From assembly GCF_001244735.1 (NCBI RefSeq), contig NZ_LN868935.1, positions 1 to 64,000 on the forward strand: a DNA stretch of 64,000 nt, read 5' to 3'. Under the pieces are notes generated by a model, which worked only from the letters and a program-made list of their open reading frames with translations, was not told the origin of the DNA and searched no databases. Origin of the DNA: Bacillus andreraoultii. Lineage in GTDB: Bacteria; Bacillota; Bacilli; Bacillales; Caldibacillaceae. Each line of letters begins with the position of its first letter. Position 1 is the first letter of the stretch. The translations under genes were made by a program, and so were the position numbers. Of the stretch, positions 18,391 through 28,534 are shown in pieces.

Positions 18391-19761
18391 ATAAGTTAAC
18401 GTTTTTCCAGTAAAGCCAAATAAAATTGACATAATCGGCGATATTAAACAAAAGAAAGCAAAAGGTAAGTAATCGATTGTAGAAACACCAAGGACACTCG
18501 TAATAAACACACCACATACACTCCATGGAACGAGAGGGTTCACTACCGTTCCAGCATCTTCTAAAACACGCGATAAATTTTTATTTGCTAAACCTAATCT
18601 CTTGTACTGCGATTGAAAAGATTCTCCTGTTAATAAAATGGCTAAATATTGTTCACCAATTAATGTATTGATTCCAATTGCCGTAAGTGCCGAAGCCGTA
18701 ATAACGGATGACACTGATTCAAGTAACTTTTCGATAAACTGGATAATTCGTGGAATAATGCCTAAAGTAAAAAATAAGCCACCCATTCCTAAAGCTAAGA
18801 GTACGAGTGTGATGGTAAAAAACATGCTGCTTATTCCACCTCTAGTCAATAATTCATCAATCGCTTGATTACCAGTATTTGATATATATCCTTTATAAAA
18901 GATCGTAGGTAGATCATTCATTATCGAATGACGATGAAAAAAAGATAACAAGACAGCTAAAATAGAACTTACGGATAACGATAAAAAAGCTGGTACACTT
19001 TTTATGGAAAGGATCAATAAGATAATTAACGGAATCCAACTATACCAATGAATAAGTCCTGTATTCATTAAACTATCCTTAAACGTATTTATTTTTTCAA
19101 AGTCCCCTTTTCCTAAAGTTGGCGAAAGAATCGTAAAGAAAATAAGGGATATGAGGAATGTAGGGATGGTCGTCCAGCACATGTTCCGAATATGTTCAAA
19201 TAAATCAACCTTTAATACTGTTGATGCTAGATTTGTCGTATCTGATAAAGGTGACATCTTATCACCAAAAAAAGCACCGGATACAATAGCGCCAGCAGTA
19301 ATGGATAATGATATGTCCATCGTTAATGCAATACTGATAAAAGCAACACCGATTGTGCCAACGGTTGTTAAAGAACTCCCAATTCCAATTCCAATCATTG
19401 CGGTTACGATAAAAACAACAGCATAAAAGTAATGGTTTGTCGTAATTCCAAACCCCGTGTACATTAGGGTTGGAATCGTCCCACTAATCATCCAGCACGC
19501 GATTAACAGCCCAATAAAAAACAATAGAAAAACAGCACCAATGCCTGATATCGCTCCATTTACAAGCCCTTGTTCTAACTGTTTAAAAGGAATGCCTCTT
19601 AATAAACCGTAAAAAATAAAAAATATAATGACGGTTAAAATGGGGATATGTGGTGTTGCTTCCAACTGGATAATCCCAAAACTAAGGATGCATATACTAA
19701 CAATAGCAAGAAAGATTGCTTCTATCGTACCCGGTTCATAACAAGAAGTGTTTTTATTCAT
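18382..19761 (-). CDS. nhaC: Na+/H+ antiporter, NhaC family
   Basis: A 459-aa polytopic membrane protein with 11 or 12 hydrophobic segments and the NhaC signatures GSSLTTVGTIGVAFI and GAFFGDKMSPLSDTTNLA, whose polar residues bind the ion. The family contains Na+/H+ antiporters and the malate-lactate exchanger MleN; the direct choice cannot be made from sequence. TGGAGGCAAGC precedes the ATG. It is a single gene with a strong promoter, a structured leader and its own terminator. Confidence 0.9.
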   Translation of the reverse strand: MNKNTSCYEPGTIEAIFLAIVSICILSFGIIQLEATPHIPILTVIIFFIFYGLLRGIPFKQLEQGLVNGAISGIGAVFLLFFIGLLIACWMISGTIPTLMYTGFGITTNHYFYAVVFIVTAMIGIGIGSSLTTVGTIGVAFISIALTMDISLSITAGAIVSGAFFGDKMSPLSDTTNLASTVLKVDLFEHIRNMCWTTIPTFLISLIFFTILSPTLGKGDFEKINTFKDSLMNTGLIHWYSWIPLIILLILSIKSVPAFLSLSVSSILAVLLSFFHRHSIMNDLPTIFYKGYISNTGNQAIDELLTRGGISSMFFTITLVLLALGMGGLFFTLGIIPRIIQFIEKLLESVSSVITASALTAIGINTLIGEQYLAILLTGESFQSQYKRLGLANKNLSRVLEDAGTVVNPLVPWSVCGVFITSVLGVSTIDYLPFAFFCLISPIMSILFGFTGKTLTYLK

Positions 19762-19796
19762 GCTTGCCTCCAGATATTTCTGTTTTTTTTTGAAAT

Positions 19797-19835
19797 TTAA
19801 GTGCTATTTTACTATATTTTTACTTTAGCACTTAA
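19797..19835 (-). promoter_or_regulatory. Long inverted repeat in the nhaC leader
   Basis: TTAAGTGCTA (19797-19806) and TAGCACTTAA (19826-19835) are perfect 10-bp arms around a 19-bp A/T loop, located between the promoter and the ribosome-binding site in the untranslated leader. No T-run follows, so an operator or RNA control hairpin is more likely than a terminator. Confidence 0.6.
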
Positions 19836-19864
19836 AAGCGTCTATGTGTTAAAGATTTTATTTT

Positions 19865-19893
19865 ACTATAATCATAGTTATGAAAATTGTCAA
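19865..19893 (-). promoter_or_regulatory. nhaC promoter (sigma-A)
   Basis: Minus-strand TTGACA (19888-19893), 17-bp spacer, TATAGT (19865-19870). It predicts a leader of about 95 nt. Confidence 0.85.
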
Positions 19894-19952
19894 GGAACCC
19901 CGTGCAATAAAATACGCTATAAAGACTGACATACCTACCTTTAGTAAGCGAA

Positions 19953-19995
19953 ACGAAAAAACCTAAAAATATGAATCTACCATATTTTTAGGTTT
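19953..19995 (-). terminator. Terminator of the pst operon
   Basis: AAACCTAAAAATATG pairs with CATATTTTTAGGTTT (15 bp), followed on the minus strand by TTTTTTCG. Confidence 0.9.
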
Positions 19996-20019
19996 CTACA
20001 TGCTTTATTTTCTAATCGT

Positions 20020-20844
20020 TTAACCAAATCTTCCTGTAATATAATCTTCTGTCTTTTGATTACTTGGTGTTCGGAATATCTTATCGGTTTTATCAAACTC
20101 AATCACTTCCCCATTTAAGAAAAATGCCGTTTTATCGGAAATTCTTGCAGCCTGTTGCATATTGTGTGTTACAATAACGATACTGAATTGTTCTTTCAAG
20201 TCTTGGACAAGTTCTTCTACTTTTAAAGTTGATATCGGATCGAGTGCTGATGTCGGTTCATCCATTAAAATCACATCTGGTTCAATTGCGAGACATCTAG
20301 CAATACAAAGACGTTGTTGCTGCCCTCCCGATAATCCATAAGCATTTTCCTTTAGTCGGTCCTTTACCTCTTCCCAAATTGCCGCACTGCGTAAACTCTT
20401 TTCAACAATTTCATCTAATATCTTTTTTTCCTTTATCCCGTGAATTTTTGGACCATAGGCTACATTATCGTAAATTGATTTTGGGAATGGATTTGGCTTT
20501 TGAAAGACCATCCCCACCCTTGTTCGTAGTTCTTCTACTCCATACGATTTTCCAAAAATATTTCGACCACGATAATGTATTTCACCACTTTTTTTGACGC
20601 CTGGTACAAGTTCAACCATTCTATTTAATGTTTTTAAATACGTTGATTTCCCACATCCAGAAGGACCAATAATTGCTGTAATTTCGTTTTCACAAATTTC
20701 TAGATTCATATTTTTTAATACATGCTTTTTCCCATACCATAAATTTAAATCCTTCGTTTCATAAACGACTTCATTATTTAGTAGATCCTTCTTTTCTCTA
20801 AAATTGATTACTTCCACATTTTTTACTTTCGTAGCAATAGCCAT
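20020..20844 (-). CDS. pstB: Phosphate ABC transporter ATP-binding protein PstB
   Basis: A 274-aa ATPase of the high-affinity phosphate uptake system. It has Walker [10 protein letters not shown] (about residues 58-66), the PstB-typical Q-loop [15 protein letters not shown], signature [13 protein letters not shown], Walker [14 protein letters not shown] and the H-loop [10 protein letters not shown]. It is last in pstSCAB; B. subtilis has two pstB genes but only one is present here. GGGAGGAG precedes the ATG, 24 bp from pstA. Confidence 0.97.
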   Translation of the reverse strand: MAIATKVKNVEVINFREKKDLLNNEVVYETKDLNLWYGKKHVLKNMNLEICENEITAIIGPSGCGKSTYLKTLNRMVELVPGVKKSGEIHYRGRNIFGKSYGVEELRTRVGMVFQKPNPFPKSIYDNVAYGPKIHGIKEKKILDEIVEKSLRSAAIWEEVKDRLKENAYGLSGGQQQRLCIARCLAIEPDVILMDEPTSALDPISTLKVEELVQDLKEQFSIVIVTHNMQQAARISDKTAFFLNGEVIEFDKTDKIFRTPSNQKTEDYITGRFG

Positions 20845-20867
20845 GTAACTCCTCCCATCCTTATAAC

Positions 20868-21746
20868 TTAATACCGTTTAGAAAACTTATTTCGAATGAT
20901 TATTGCGATTACATTCATCATAATGAGTACACCTAAAAGAACGATGATTCCTGCTGCAGCTAAAGCATGAAACTCTTCTTGCGGGCGACTCGTCCAGTTA
21001 TAAATTTGTATTGGTAAGGCAGTAAATTCATCAAAAACTGAAGTTGGTAAAAACGCAAGAAATAGAGGGACTCCAAGAACAACAAGTGGAGCTGTTTCCC
21101 CAATTGCACGAGACAAGGCAAGAATTGCACCTGTTAAAATACCAGGTAGAGAAGCTGGTAAGACAACGTTTAAAACCGTTTTCCACTTTGTTGCCCCCAT
21201 TGCATACGAAGCCTCTCGTAACTCTTTTGGTACCGCACGAATGGCTTCTTGAGCGGATACAATAACAACAGGAAGAATTAGTAAACTCATTGTAAAACCA
21301 GCTGCTAAGACACTTTTCCCTAATGCAAATGTACGTACAAATAATGTTAACCCTAGTAAACCATAAACAACGGAAGGAACACCTGCTAAATTTGATATAT
21401 TCAGTCGAATTAACGTATTAAAACGGTTTTTCTTCGCATACTCCTCTAAATAAATCGCTGCACCGACCCCTAAGAAAAAAGTTGTTGGAACGACTACAGC
21501 CATTAACCAAATTGTTCCATTGAGTGATGTGTAAATTCCGGCTTCTTCTGGTTTTCTCGATGGTAAACGATTAAGAAAATACCAGTCAAGATGCGGTAAT
21601 CCTTGAGTTAAAATTCTACCAAATAAAATAGCTAATACTATTAGACAGAAAAATGTTGATGATAGGAAGATATATTTAAAAAAAGTACTTTTAAATAAAC
21701 GCAACTTCATCCGACTCGTCATTTGTTTCTGATTCATTATCTTCAA
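20868..21746 (-). CDS. pstA: Phosphate ABC transporter permease PstA
   Basis: A 292-aa permease with six membrane segments and the EAA loop [25 protein letters not shown] that contacts PstB. The start is a TTG at 21744-21746 directly after the pstC stop (TAATTG), with AGAGGTG six bases upstream; an ATG nine bases further in (21735-21737) is possible but is too far from that site. Confidence 0.95.
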   Translation of the reverse strand: MKIMNQKQMTSRMKLRLFKSTFFKYIFLSSTFFCLIVLAILFGRILTQGLPHLDWYFLNRLPSRKPEEAGIYTSLNGTIWLMAVVVPTTFFLGVGAAIYLEEYAKKNRFNTLIRLNISNLAGVPSVVYGLLGLTLFVRTFALGKSVLAAGFTMSLLILPVVIVSAQEAIRAVPKELREASYAMGATKWKTVLNVVLPASLPGILTGAILALSRAIGETAPLVVLGVPLFLAFLPTSVFDEFTALPIQIYNWTSRPQEEFHALAAAGIIVLLGVLIMMNVIAIIIRNKFSKRY

Positions 21747-22688
21747 TTAGTGCACCTCTTTCACACGCCGAGAAATGAAAGTAGCGACAAGGTTCATTAG
21801 TAAGGTAAAAATAAAAAGCGTAAATCCTACTGCATAAATGCTGTAATAAATAGTCGTACCATATCCAGTATCCCCCTGTGCGACTTGCACGATATAGGCA
21901 GTCATTGTTTGGACAGATTCAGTTACATTCAAACGAAGATTCGGTGTTGAACCGCCAGCAATCGATACAATCATTGTTTCACCAATGGCCCGTGAAAATC
22001 CAAGGACACTTGATGCGACGATTCCAGAAATTGCTGCAGGAAGGACGACTTTTATGGCAACTTCTAGCTTTGTTGCACCTAAGGCAAAGGCCCCATCACG
22101 AATTGCTTTCGGTACAGAACCTAAAGCATCTTCTGATAATGATGCAATCGTTGGAGTTATCATAATTCCAATAACAATACCCGGACTTAGTGCATTAAAT
22201 ATCTCCAACGACGGAATAAACTTTTGAAGTATTGGTGTAACAAAAGTTAATGCAAAAAAACCATAGACAATCGTTGGTATTCCCGCCAAAACTTCTAAAA
22301 CCGGCTTAATAAACCGTCTCGTTTTATTTGAAGCGAATTCACTTAAATAAATTGCCGCGCCAATACCTAGTGGCATAGCTACAAAAATAGCAATACCTGT
22401 AATCGTTAATGTCCCTGAAACTAAAGGAAGAATTCCAAACTCACCAGACTCAGAAAACGGATACCACGTATCACTCGTCATAAATTCTTTAATCGAGACA
22501 TTTTTAAAAAAGGCAAAAGTCTCAGTTAGAAGAGTTAAAATAATCCCTAATGTCGTTAAGATTGAGATAATCGCTGTTAGAAGTAGTATTTTCGGCATCA
22601 CTTGATCACCCAAATTCTTTCTCTTCGACTTCTTCTTAGCGATGATTTCTTGAATTGAGAGTGTTGTTGAGATCTTTTGTGTGGACAT
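21747..22688 (-). CDS. pstC: Phosphate ABC transporter permease PstC
   Basis: A 313-aa permease, partner of PstA. Six membrane segments follow a basic N-terminus (KKSKRKNLGDQ). The coupling loop is GAFALGATKLEVAIKVVLPAAISGI. The stop codon directly abuts the pstA start, so translational coupling is expected. AAGGGGATAGG precedes the ATG. Confidence 0.95.
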   Translation of the reverse strand: MSTQKISTTLSIQEIIAKKKSKRKNLGDQVMPKILLLTAIISILTTLGIILTLLTETFAFFKNVSIKEFMTSDTWYPFSESGEFGILPLVSGTLTITGIAIFVAMPLGIGAAIYLSEFASNKTRRFIKPVLEVLAGIPTIVYGFFALTFVTPILQKFIPSLEIFNALSPGIVIGIMITPTIASLSEDALGSVPKAIRDGAFALGATKLEVAIKVVLPAAISGIVASSVLGFSRAIGETMIVSIAGGSTPNLRLNVTESVQTMTAYIVQVAQGDTGYGTTIYYSIYAVGFTLFIFTLLMNLVATFISRRVKEVH

Positions 22689-22713
22689 ATCCTATCCCCT
22701 TTACATTCATGAA

Positions 22714-22773
22714 TAAGGCTCCCTTTCAAATCCTTTTCGTCCATCAAGGAGACGATTAGAAAGGGAACTCCTT
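22714..22773 (-). terminator. Intercistronic hairpin between pstS and pstC
   Basis: On the minus strand AAGGAGTTCCCTTTC pairs imperfectly with GAAAGGGAGCCTT across about 33 nt. No long T-run follows. A partial terminator or RNA-processing stem that keeps PstS above the other subunits is inferred, as in other pst operons. Confidence 0.55.
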
Positions 22774-22857
22774 TTATGTAGCTTTTTTGACTATTTTAGT
22801 CGGTCAATGAATACTTACAAAGTTATTAAAGAAGGATCATTTACTATTTTTTGAAAC

Positions 22858-23853
22858 CTATTTCAATTCTTTTAATAGAGAAAGATTCTTATCATATTTT
22901 TCTGCTGGTAGACTGACATAACCTACTTCTTCCGATAAATCTCCTGCATGTTCAAGTGCAAATTGTACAAAATGATACACTTCAGGTCTCTTTACCGCTT
23001 CATTTTTCACATAAATGAATAATGGGCGAGATAGTGGAGTATAGTCCCCTTTTTCAACTGTTTCATTCGTCGGCTCAACCGGTCCATTTCCGCTATCAAT
23101 TGGAATGACTTTCAATTTATCTTTATTTTCAGCGTAATATGCATAACCAAAGTAACCAATTGCATTTTTATCACCTGTTACTCCCGTTACAAGTATGTTA
23201 TCGTCTTCCGATAAAGTTGCAACTTTTACAATTGGCTGTTCTTCTAAAATAACCTCATCAAAGTAATCAAATGTTCCTGAATCCGTTCCTGGCGAATAAA
23301 ATTTAATCTCCTCTTCTGGCCATCCCTTCCGAATGTCGGACCATTTTTTTACTGTTCCATCTTCTATCCATATTTTCTTTAATTCATCAACTGTTAAATA
23401 GTCAACCCAATCGTTCTCTTTATTTACGACTACTGATAATCCGTCATAGGCTACTTCAAACTCCGTATATTCAATTCCAGCATTTTTTAAGGCTGCCTTT
23501 TCTTCATCCTTAATTGGTCGAGAAGCATTGGAAATATCTGTTTCCCCAGCAATAAACGCTTCAAAACCACCACCTGTACCAGAAACGCCGACAGATACTT
23601 TCACATTTGGTTGATTCATATTGTATTCTTCTACAACAGCTTCCATTATTGGATAAACTGTGGAAGATCCGTCAATAGTAATCGTTCCTTTTAACTGATC
23701 ACTCATTTCTTCTAATACTTTGCCTTTCGTATTCTGTGAAGGATTCGCTTCTCCATTATTGCTTCCACTAGATTCTTCCTGTGGGCCACATGCTGCAAGT
23801 GTAAGTGTCCCTAAGATTAGTACAAAAAGTGCCAGCTTCTTATAAGATTTCAT
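22858..23853 (-). CDS. pstS: Phosphate-binding lipoprotein PstS
   Basis: A 331-aa periplasmic-type binding protein anchored as a lipoprotein: signal peptide of about 20 residues with lipobox LTLAAC, a Ser/Asn/Gly linker, then the phosphate-binding fold starting [12 protein letters not shown], with phosphate contacts [10 protein letters not shown] and [12 protein letters not shown]. The ATG at 23851-23853 follows AAGGGGG; the longer frame to 23874 has no ribosome-binding site. First gene of the operon, with a PhoP box upstream. Confidence 0.96.
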   Translation of the reverse strand: MKSYKKLALFVLILGTLTLAACGPQEESSGSNNGEANPSQNTKGKVLEEMSDQLKGTITIDGSSTVYPIMEAVVEEYNMNQPNVKVSVGVSGTGGGFEAFIAGETDISNASRPIKDEEKAALKNAGIEYTEFEVAYDGLSVVVNKENDWVDYLTVDELKKIWIEDGTVKKWSDIRKGWPEEEIKFYSPGTDSGTFDYFDEVILEEQPIVKVATLSEDDNILVTGVTGDKNAIGYFGYAYYAENKDKLKVIPIDSGNGPVEPTNETVEKGDYTPLSRPLFIYVKNEAVKRPEVYHFVQFALEHAGDLSEEVGYVSLPAEKYDKNLSLLKELK

Positions 23854-23911
23854 TTTCGTTTCCCCCTTAAACATTGTCTTCTTTCCTACACTTCTAACAA
23901 TAAAGGGGAAA

Positions 23912-23950
23912 AGTTAACTTGGTTTAAACGATATGTAAAGGTTTATTAAG
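23912..23950 (-). promoter_or_regulatory. PhoP box of the pst operon
   Basis: On the minus strand the hexamers TTTACA (23934-23939), TTTAAA (23923-23928) and TTAACT (23912-23917) recur at exactly 11 bp; a weaker CTTAAT sits one more turn upstream (23945-23950). This matches the tandem TT(A/T/C)ACA-type repeats bound by PhoP~P in B. subtilis. It lies about 60-100 bp upstream of pstS. Confidence 0.82.
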
Positions 23951-24011
23951 AGGATGTAAATTCGTTGTTTATTCAAATTGGGGATTTTACGGCATCTACT
24001 ACCCTTCTAAA

Positions 24012-24045
24012 TACCAAAAATAGCGGATAGCACGATACTATCCGC
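24012..24045 (-). terminator. Terminator of the cyd operon
   Basis: GCGGATAG pairs with CTATCCGC, followed by TATTTTTGG on the minus strand. Confidence 0.87.
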
Positions 24046-24075
24046 CAAATGATTTTAACTTAAAAGCAAACAAAT

Positions 24076-25797
24076 TCACTTTCCGAAATCTAGTTCATAT
24101 AAATTCCGGTACCGTTCATTTGTCATTAATAAAGATTGATGGGTACCACTCATTGATATAACCCCTTTATCTAAAAACAAAATCTGATCCATTTGTTCCA
24201 TTCCCATTAAATGATGGGTAATAAAGATAACCGTTTTGCCAGCTAATGTTTCAAATATCGTATTTAGCAAATCTCGTTCTGTTAACGGATCGAGTCCGAC
24301 AGTTGGTTCATCTAAAATAACAACAGGAGTGTCTTTTAATAAAATTCGAGCGAGCGCAATTCGTTGCCGTTCACCTCCAGAAAATCGTTGTCCTGATTCT
24401 TCCATTTGCGTTTTTAATCCTTTAGGTAAAGACAATATATATTCGTCAAGCTTTACCTTCCGAATGACTTCTTTTATTTCTTCCTCTGTTGCATCTTGTT
24501 TTCCTAAACGGATATTATTTTCAACGGTTGTTGCAAACAGATAAGGCTTTTGATTTAATACACTCACAACATCATGGATTCCATCTCCATACGATGCAGG
24601 AGTCAAATCACCGATCAATAATGTTCCTACTTGAGGTTGTAATTCTCCAATTAACAGTTGCAGTAGTGTTGATTTCCCAGCACCACTTTTCCCAATTAAT
24701 GCAACTTTTTCTCCATAGTTAATTGTTAAATGAATATTCTTTAGAGCATCACCTGCCCCGTACGAATAACGAATACCTTTCAGTTTAATCGTCGGTGTCG
24801 ATGGAATGCTTTTTGAATCCGATTCTTCTATAACCAAATCACGATATTGATCAATTTTTTCCAATCGAGCTAAAGATTCTTCATAAGCAGGTATTTTTTC
24901 AATAGCATTGGAAACCGGAATTAAGCCTTCTAATATTGGTAATGTTACTAACGTAAAAGACGCAATATATGCCGGTACTATTTTTCCATCTACCGCTTGA
25001 AAACCAGCCCAAATGCCGACGGTAATTAAAATCAATCCAGAAATCAGTTGTAATTGAAAAGTTCGAGCATGATTCCAGTGATCCAATTTTTTCTCTACTT
25101 TATTCGTCGCTTCACTTTCTTCCATAAATTGAGTAATAAATCGCTGTTTTTGACCACTAATCATCCAGTCACTAATTCCTAAAACAGCATCGGTAAATAA
25201 TTGATATAGCCGATTTCGCTTTTCCTTCACTTCAATTTGTTGCTTTTTTAACTTATATAAGGAAATAAGTGGAAAAACAACAATGATTATTAAAAGACAA
25301 AAGGCAATCCATAGCGAAAACAGTGGATCAAAGATTGCCAACGATACTACGGAAAATACAAACAAAAATAATGCGACAATCGTTGGGAAAATCGTTCGGA
25401 TGTAAGCATCTTGTAAATGTTCAATATCATCGGCTAACGTTCCAACTAAGTCTCCTGTCTGGAAACGGGAACGAATAAATAATGCTTGTGGTTCAAGGGC
25501 ATCATACAACCGCACACGCATATTTGCTAAAATTTTCAATACGGAATTGTGCCCGGTTAACCGCTCCATATAACGAACGACTGGCCTTGCAATTCCAAAC
25601 GCCCTAACCATAACAATCGGAACGTACAGCATTAAAATATTATATGGCCTTTCCGCAGCTCGGGTAATTAAATAGCCAGAAGTGAAGGTAAGCATTGATG
25701 CTGTAAAAAAAGTTAAAAAACCAAGGATCACCGTTATAAACATTAAAAAGCGATACTGTTTTATATAAGGTCGAATATAGGTATTGAAATTTTTCAT
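24076..25797 (-). CDS. cydC: Cysteine/glutathione ABC exporter subunit CydC
   Basis: A 573-aa fused permease-ATPase. Six membrane segments in the first 300 residues (with YMERLTGH and ALFIRSRFQTGDLV), then an ATPase with Walker A GKSGAGKST, signature FSGGERQR, Walker B VVILDEPTVGLDP and H-loop ITHHLMG. With CydD it exports thiols and is needed for assembly of cytochrome bd. Its ATG overlaps the cydD stop by 4 nt. Order cydA-B-D-C equals the B. subtilis cydABCD operon, in which the names of the last two genes are reversed. Confidence 0.93.
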   Translation of the reverse strand: MKNFNTYIRPYIKQYRFLMFITVILGFLTFFTASMLTFTSGYLITRAAERPYNILMLYVPIVMVRAFGIARPVVRYMERLTGHNSVLKILANMRVRLYDALEPQALFIRSRFQTGDLVGTLADDIEHLQDAYIRTIFPTIVALFLFVFSVVSLAIFDPLFSLWIAFCLLIIIVVFPLISLYKLKKQQIEVKEKRNRLYQLFTDAVLGISDWMISGQKQRFITQFMEESEATNKVEKKLDHWNHARTFQLQLISGLILITVGIWAGFQAVDGKIVPAYIASFTLVTLPILEGLIPVSNAIEKIPAYEESLARLEKIDQYRDLVIEESDSKSIPSTPTIKLKGIRYSYGAGDALKNIHLTINYGEKVALIGKSGAGKSTLLQLLIGELQPQVGTLLIGDLTPASYGDGIHDVVSVLNQKPYLFATTVENNIRLGKQDATEEEIKEVIRKVKLDEYILSLPKGLKTQMEESGQRFSGGERQRIALARILLKDTPVVILDEPTVGLDPLTERDLLNTIFETLAGKTVIFITHHLMGMEQMDQILFLDKGVISMSGTHQSLLMTNERYRNLYELDFGK

Positions 25798-27521
25798 TTG
25801 CTTACCTCCCCTCGGTGAATCTTAATCAACTCAGAAAACCGACTACTTTTATTTTTTAGAAGTTCATCTGGAGTTCCCATTTCTACTAGTTGACCACCAT
25901 CCAAAACAAGAACAAGATCCATCTCATTCATCCAATGGAGTCGATGGGTTGCGAAAAATACGAGCTTATCTTCCATTAACGGAACCATCATCTCTTTAAT
26001 TTCATGCTCCGTTTCAATATCAAGATGAGCTGTCGGTTCGTCAAAAAACATGATCGATCTTTTCGTTAATAAGCCCCTCGCTAAAGCAATACGTTGTTCC
26101 TCACCGCCGCTTAATGCTCTTCCTCCTTGTCCTATTTTTTCATCAAGTCCATGAGGAAACTGCTCAATTAAGTTTAAAATTCCTGTTTGCTCCGCTGCTT
26201 TTATCACTTCTTCTTCTGTAGCTTCAGGATGATACCAAGCAATATTTTCCCGAACGGTCCCTGAGAAAATATATGGATGCTGTGGTATGTATGTTAGTTG
26301 ATTTTGCCAACCACTTACAGAAAAGTCAGGGACTTCCACCCCATCAATAGAGATTGTGCCATCACTTGGCTTTGTAAATCCTGATAAAATATCAATCAAT
26401 GTTGATTTCCCTGCACCTGATAACCCAATAATGCCTACTTTTTTATACCCATTAACTGTAAAATTAATATTTGATAAAACAGTTCGATTGTCTTCTTCAA
26501 AATGCTTTGATAAATGGGTTACTTGCAAGCGTGATGCACGACTCCATTCTGGTAATTTTACAATGGGACGATAATCTTGTTGATTTGCTAACTCAAGTAT
26601 TTTTCTAATTTTTTCACCGGATTCTTTTCCATCCATCGTCGCATGATAATCATTTCCTAGCTCACGTACTGGTAGAAAGTACTCAGGGGCTAGAATTAAA
26701 ATCATTAAGGCACCAAAAAAGTCAATATGACCGTTAATTAGACGTAACCCTAACTCGACTGCCACGACCGCTACGGATAAGCTAGAAAAGAAATCTAATG
26801 AGAATGATGATAAAAATGCAACTCGTAATGTTTTTACAGTAGAAATCCGGTATTTATCACTTACCATATAAATTGCATCTCGGTGTCCTTTACTTCGGCC
26901 TAAAAATTTTAATGTTACTAACCCACGCAATGAATCGACAAAATGACTCGATAACAATTGGTAATTTTCCCATTTTGCGTCCTTCTGCTTCTGGGCGACT
27001 AATCCTAATAAAATTAAAAAAACAATTAAAATTGGCATCACGACAAGTAAAATAACACCAGACGCTATATCCATCGTAAATACATAAATAACAATTGTTG
27101 TAGGAACAAGTAAACATGATAAAAATCGAGGAATAAACAGTTCAATATATGTTTTATAACTTGGTATTCCTTCTAAGCAAAGAGCAATTATATTTCCAGA
27201 ACCATTTTTACTAATTGTTTTCGGACCAAGTGAAAATAACTTTTCTACTAATTGATATTGTAATTGTGAGGATGTCTCATCAGCAAACCGGTATGCAAGA
27301 TGAGTTTTTAACCATTGGAGAAAATGCCTTATCATATGAGCAATGAAAAATAAGCAAAAAAAGGAAAGGGCATCGAATCCTGCCCCTTCATATACCGTAA
27401 TAATGGCTTTGGCAAGGAACCATGCCTGTGCAATGATCGAAATTGCTTGTAGCACTGTCAAGGTCCCAATAATTATAAAAGTTTTGATACTATTCTTATA
27501 TGCAAAGAGATTTTTATCCAT
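25794..27521 (-). CDS. cydD: Cysteine/glutathione ABC exporter subunit CydD
   Basis: A 575-aa fused permease-ATPase, heterodimer partner of CydC. The membrane domain begins with SIKTFIIIGTLTVLQAISII; the ATPase has Walker A GLSGAGKST, signature LSGGEEQR, Walker B IMFFDEPTAHLD and H-loop ATHRLHW. It starts one base inside the cydB stop (TAATG) with AAGGAG rather far upstream, so coupling to cydB translation is likely. Confidence 0.93.
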   Translation of the reverse strand: MDKNLFAYKNSIKTFIIIGTLTVLQAISIIAQAWFLAKAIITVYEGAGFDALSFFCLFFIAHMIRHFLQWLKTHLAYRFADETSSQLQYQLVEKLFSLGPKTISKNGSGNIIALCLEGIPSYKTYIELFIPRFLSCLLVPTTIVIYVFTMDIASGVILLVVMPILIVFLILLGLVAQKQKDAKWENYQLLSSHFVDSLRGLVTLKFLGRSKGHRDAIYMVSDKYRISTVKTLRVAFLSSFSLDFFSSLSVAVVAVELGLRLINGHIDFFGALMILILAPEYFLPVRELGNDYHATMDGKESGEKIRKILELANQQDYRPIVKLPEWSRASRLQVTHLSKHFEEDNRTVLSNINFTVNGYKKVGIIGLSGAGKSTLIDILSGFTKPSDGTISIDGVEVPDFSVSGWQNQLTYIPQHPYIFSGTVRENIAWYHPEATEEEVIKAAEQTGILNLIEQFPHGLDEKIGQGGRALSGGEEQRIALARGLLTKRSIMFFDEPTAHLDIETEHEIKEMMVPLMEDKLVFFATHRLHWMNEMDLVLVLDGGQLVEMGTPDELLKNKSSRFSELIKIHRGEVSK

Positions 27522-28534
27522 TAGTATTCTAAATGCTCCTTATGTGTCACACGTTTTCTAAAAATATAGTAACTCCAAATGGTATACGCTAATACAATCG
27601 GAACCATCGTTAACGCAACGATTGTCATTACCTTTAGCGAATAAGCTCCAGATGCTGCATCATAAATGGTAATATTATTCGCCACATCGGTTGCAATCAT
27701 CACATTTGGGAAAAGAGCAATGAAAAACGATGCAGTGACAAGCACTAATATTAAGCCTGTCGATGTAAAGCTGAAACCTTCTTTTTTATCTTTAACCAAT
27801 TTATATAAGGCAAGATATAAAACAACAGCAATAGCGTACATTGGAATAATAATGGCACCTCTATTTGTAAACGCGTTAGTATACACACCAGTTAATGCAA
27901 TAAATAATACGATGACCGCACCCGTTATCCAATATAGTTTCAACGCTTGTTTCCGCGCACGAGCACGAAGATCTCCATCCGTTTTCATTGTAATAAACAT
28001 TAAACCATGCAAGTAAGAAAGCAATACAAACGCGATTCCACCTACTAATGTATAAAAGTTCACCATATCTCCAAAAAATGATGCATGTAAGTTCATATTT
28101 TTGTCTATTGGTAAACCTTTAATTAAACCTGTGAACAACACACCTACTAAAAATGGAGGAATTAAACTTCCTAAGAAAATGGACCAATCCCATGTTTTTT
28201 TCCATTTTACACTATCTTGTTTTCCACGAAATTCAAATGCCACACCTCTAGCAATAAGCGCTAGTAAAAGTAGAACAAAAGGTAAATAGTACCCACTAAA
28301 GAGAGATGCATACCAATGTGGAAATGCAGCAAACATCGCTCCACCAGCCGTTAATAACCAAACTTCATTAGCATCCCAGTGTGGTCCAATCGTATTGATT
28401 AATACACGCTTTTCCATTTCATTTTTCGCTAAAAACTGTGTACTCATTCCTACACCGAAGTCAAAACCTTCCAAGAAAATAAAACCAACCCATAACACAC
28501 CAATTAATAAAAACCATAGTTCAGTTAATTCCAT
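27521..28534 (-). CDS. cydB: Cytochrome bd ubiquinol/menaquinol oxidase subunit II
   Basis: A 337-aa integral membrane subunit with about eight to nine helices. The N-terminal ELWFLLIGVLWVGFIFLEGFDFGVG and the IGPHWDANEVWLL motif are CydB hallmarks. With CydA it forms the high-affinity quinol oxidase used at low oxygen. The start overlaps the cydA stop by 10 nt. Confidence 0.95.
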   Translation of the reverse strand: MELTELWFLLIGVLWVGFIFLEGFDFGVGMSTQFLAKNEMEKRVLINTIGPHWDANEVWLLTAGGAMFAAFPHWYASLFSGYYLPFVLLLLALIARGVAFEFRGKQDSVKWKKTWDWSIFLGSLIPPFLVGVLFTGLIKGLPIDKNMNLHASFFGDMVNFYTLVGGIAFVLLSYLHGLMFITMKTDGDLRARARKQALKLYWITGAVIVLFIALTGVYTNAFTNRGAIIIPMYAIAVVLYLALYKLVKDKKEGFSFTSTGLILVLVTASFFIALFPNVMIATDVANNITIYDAASGAYSLKVMTIVALTMVPIVLAYTIWSYYIFRKRVTHKEHLEY

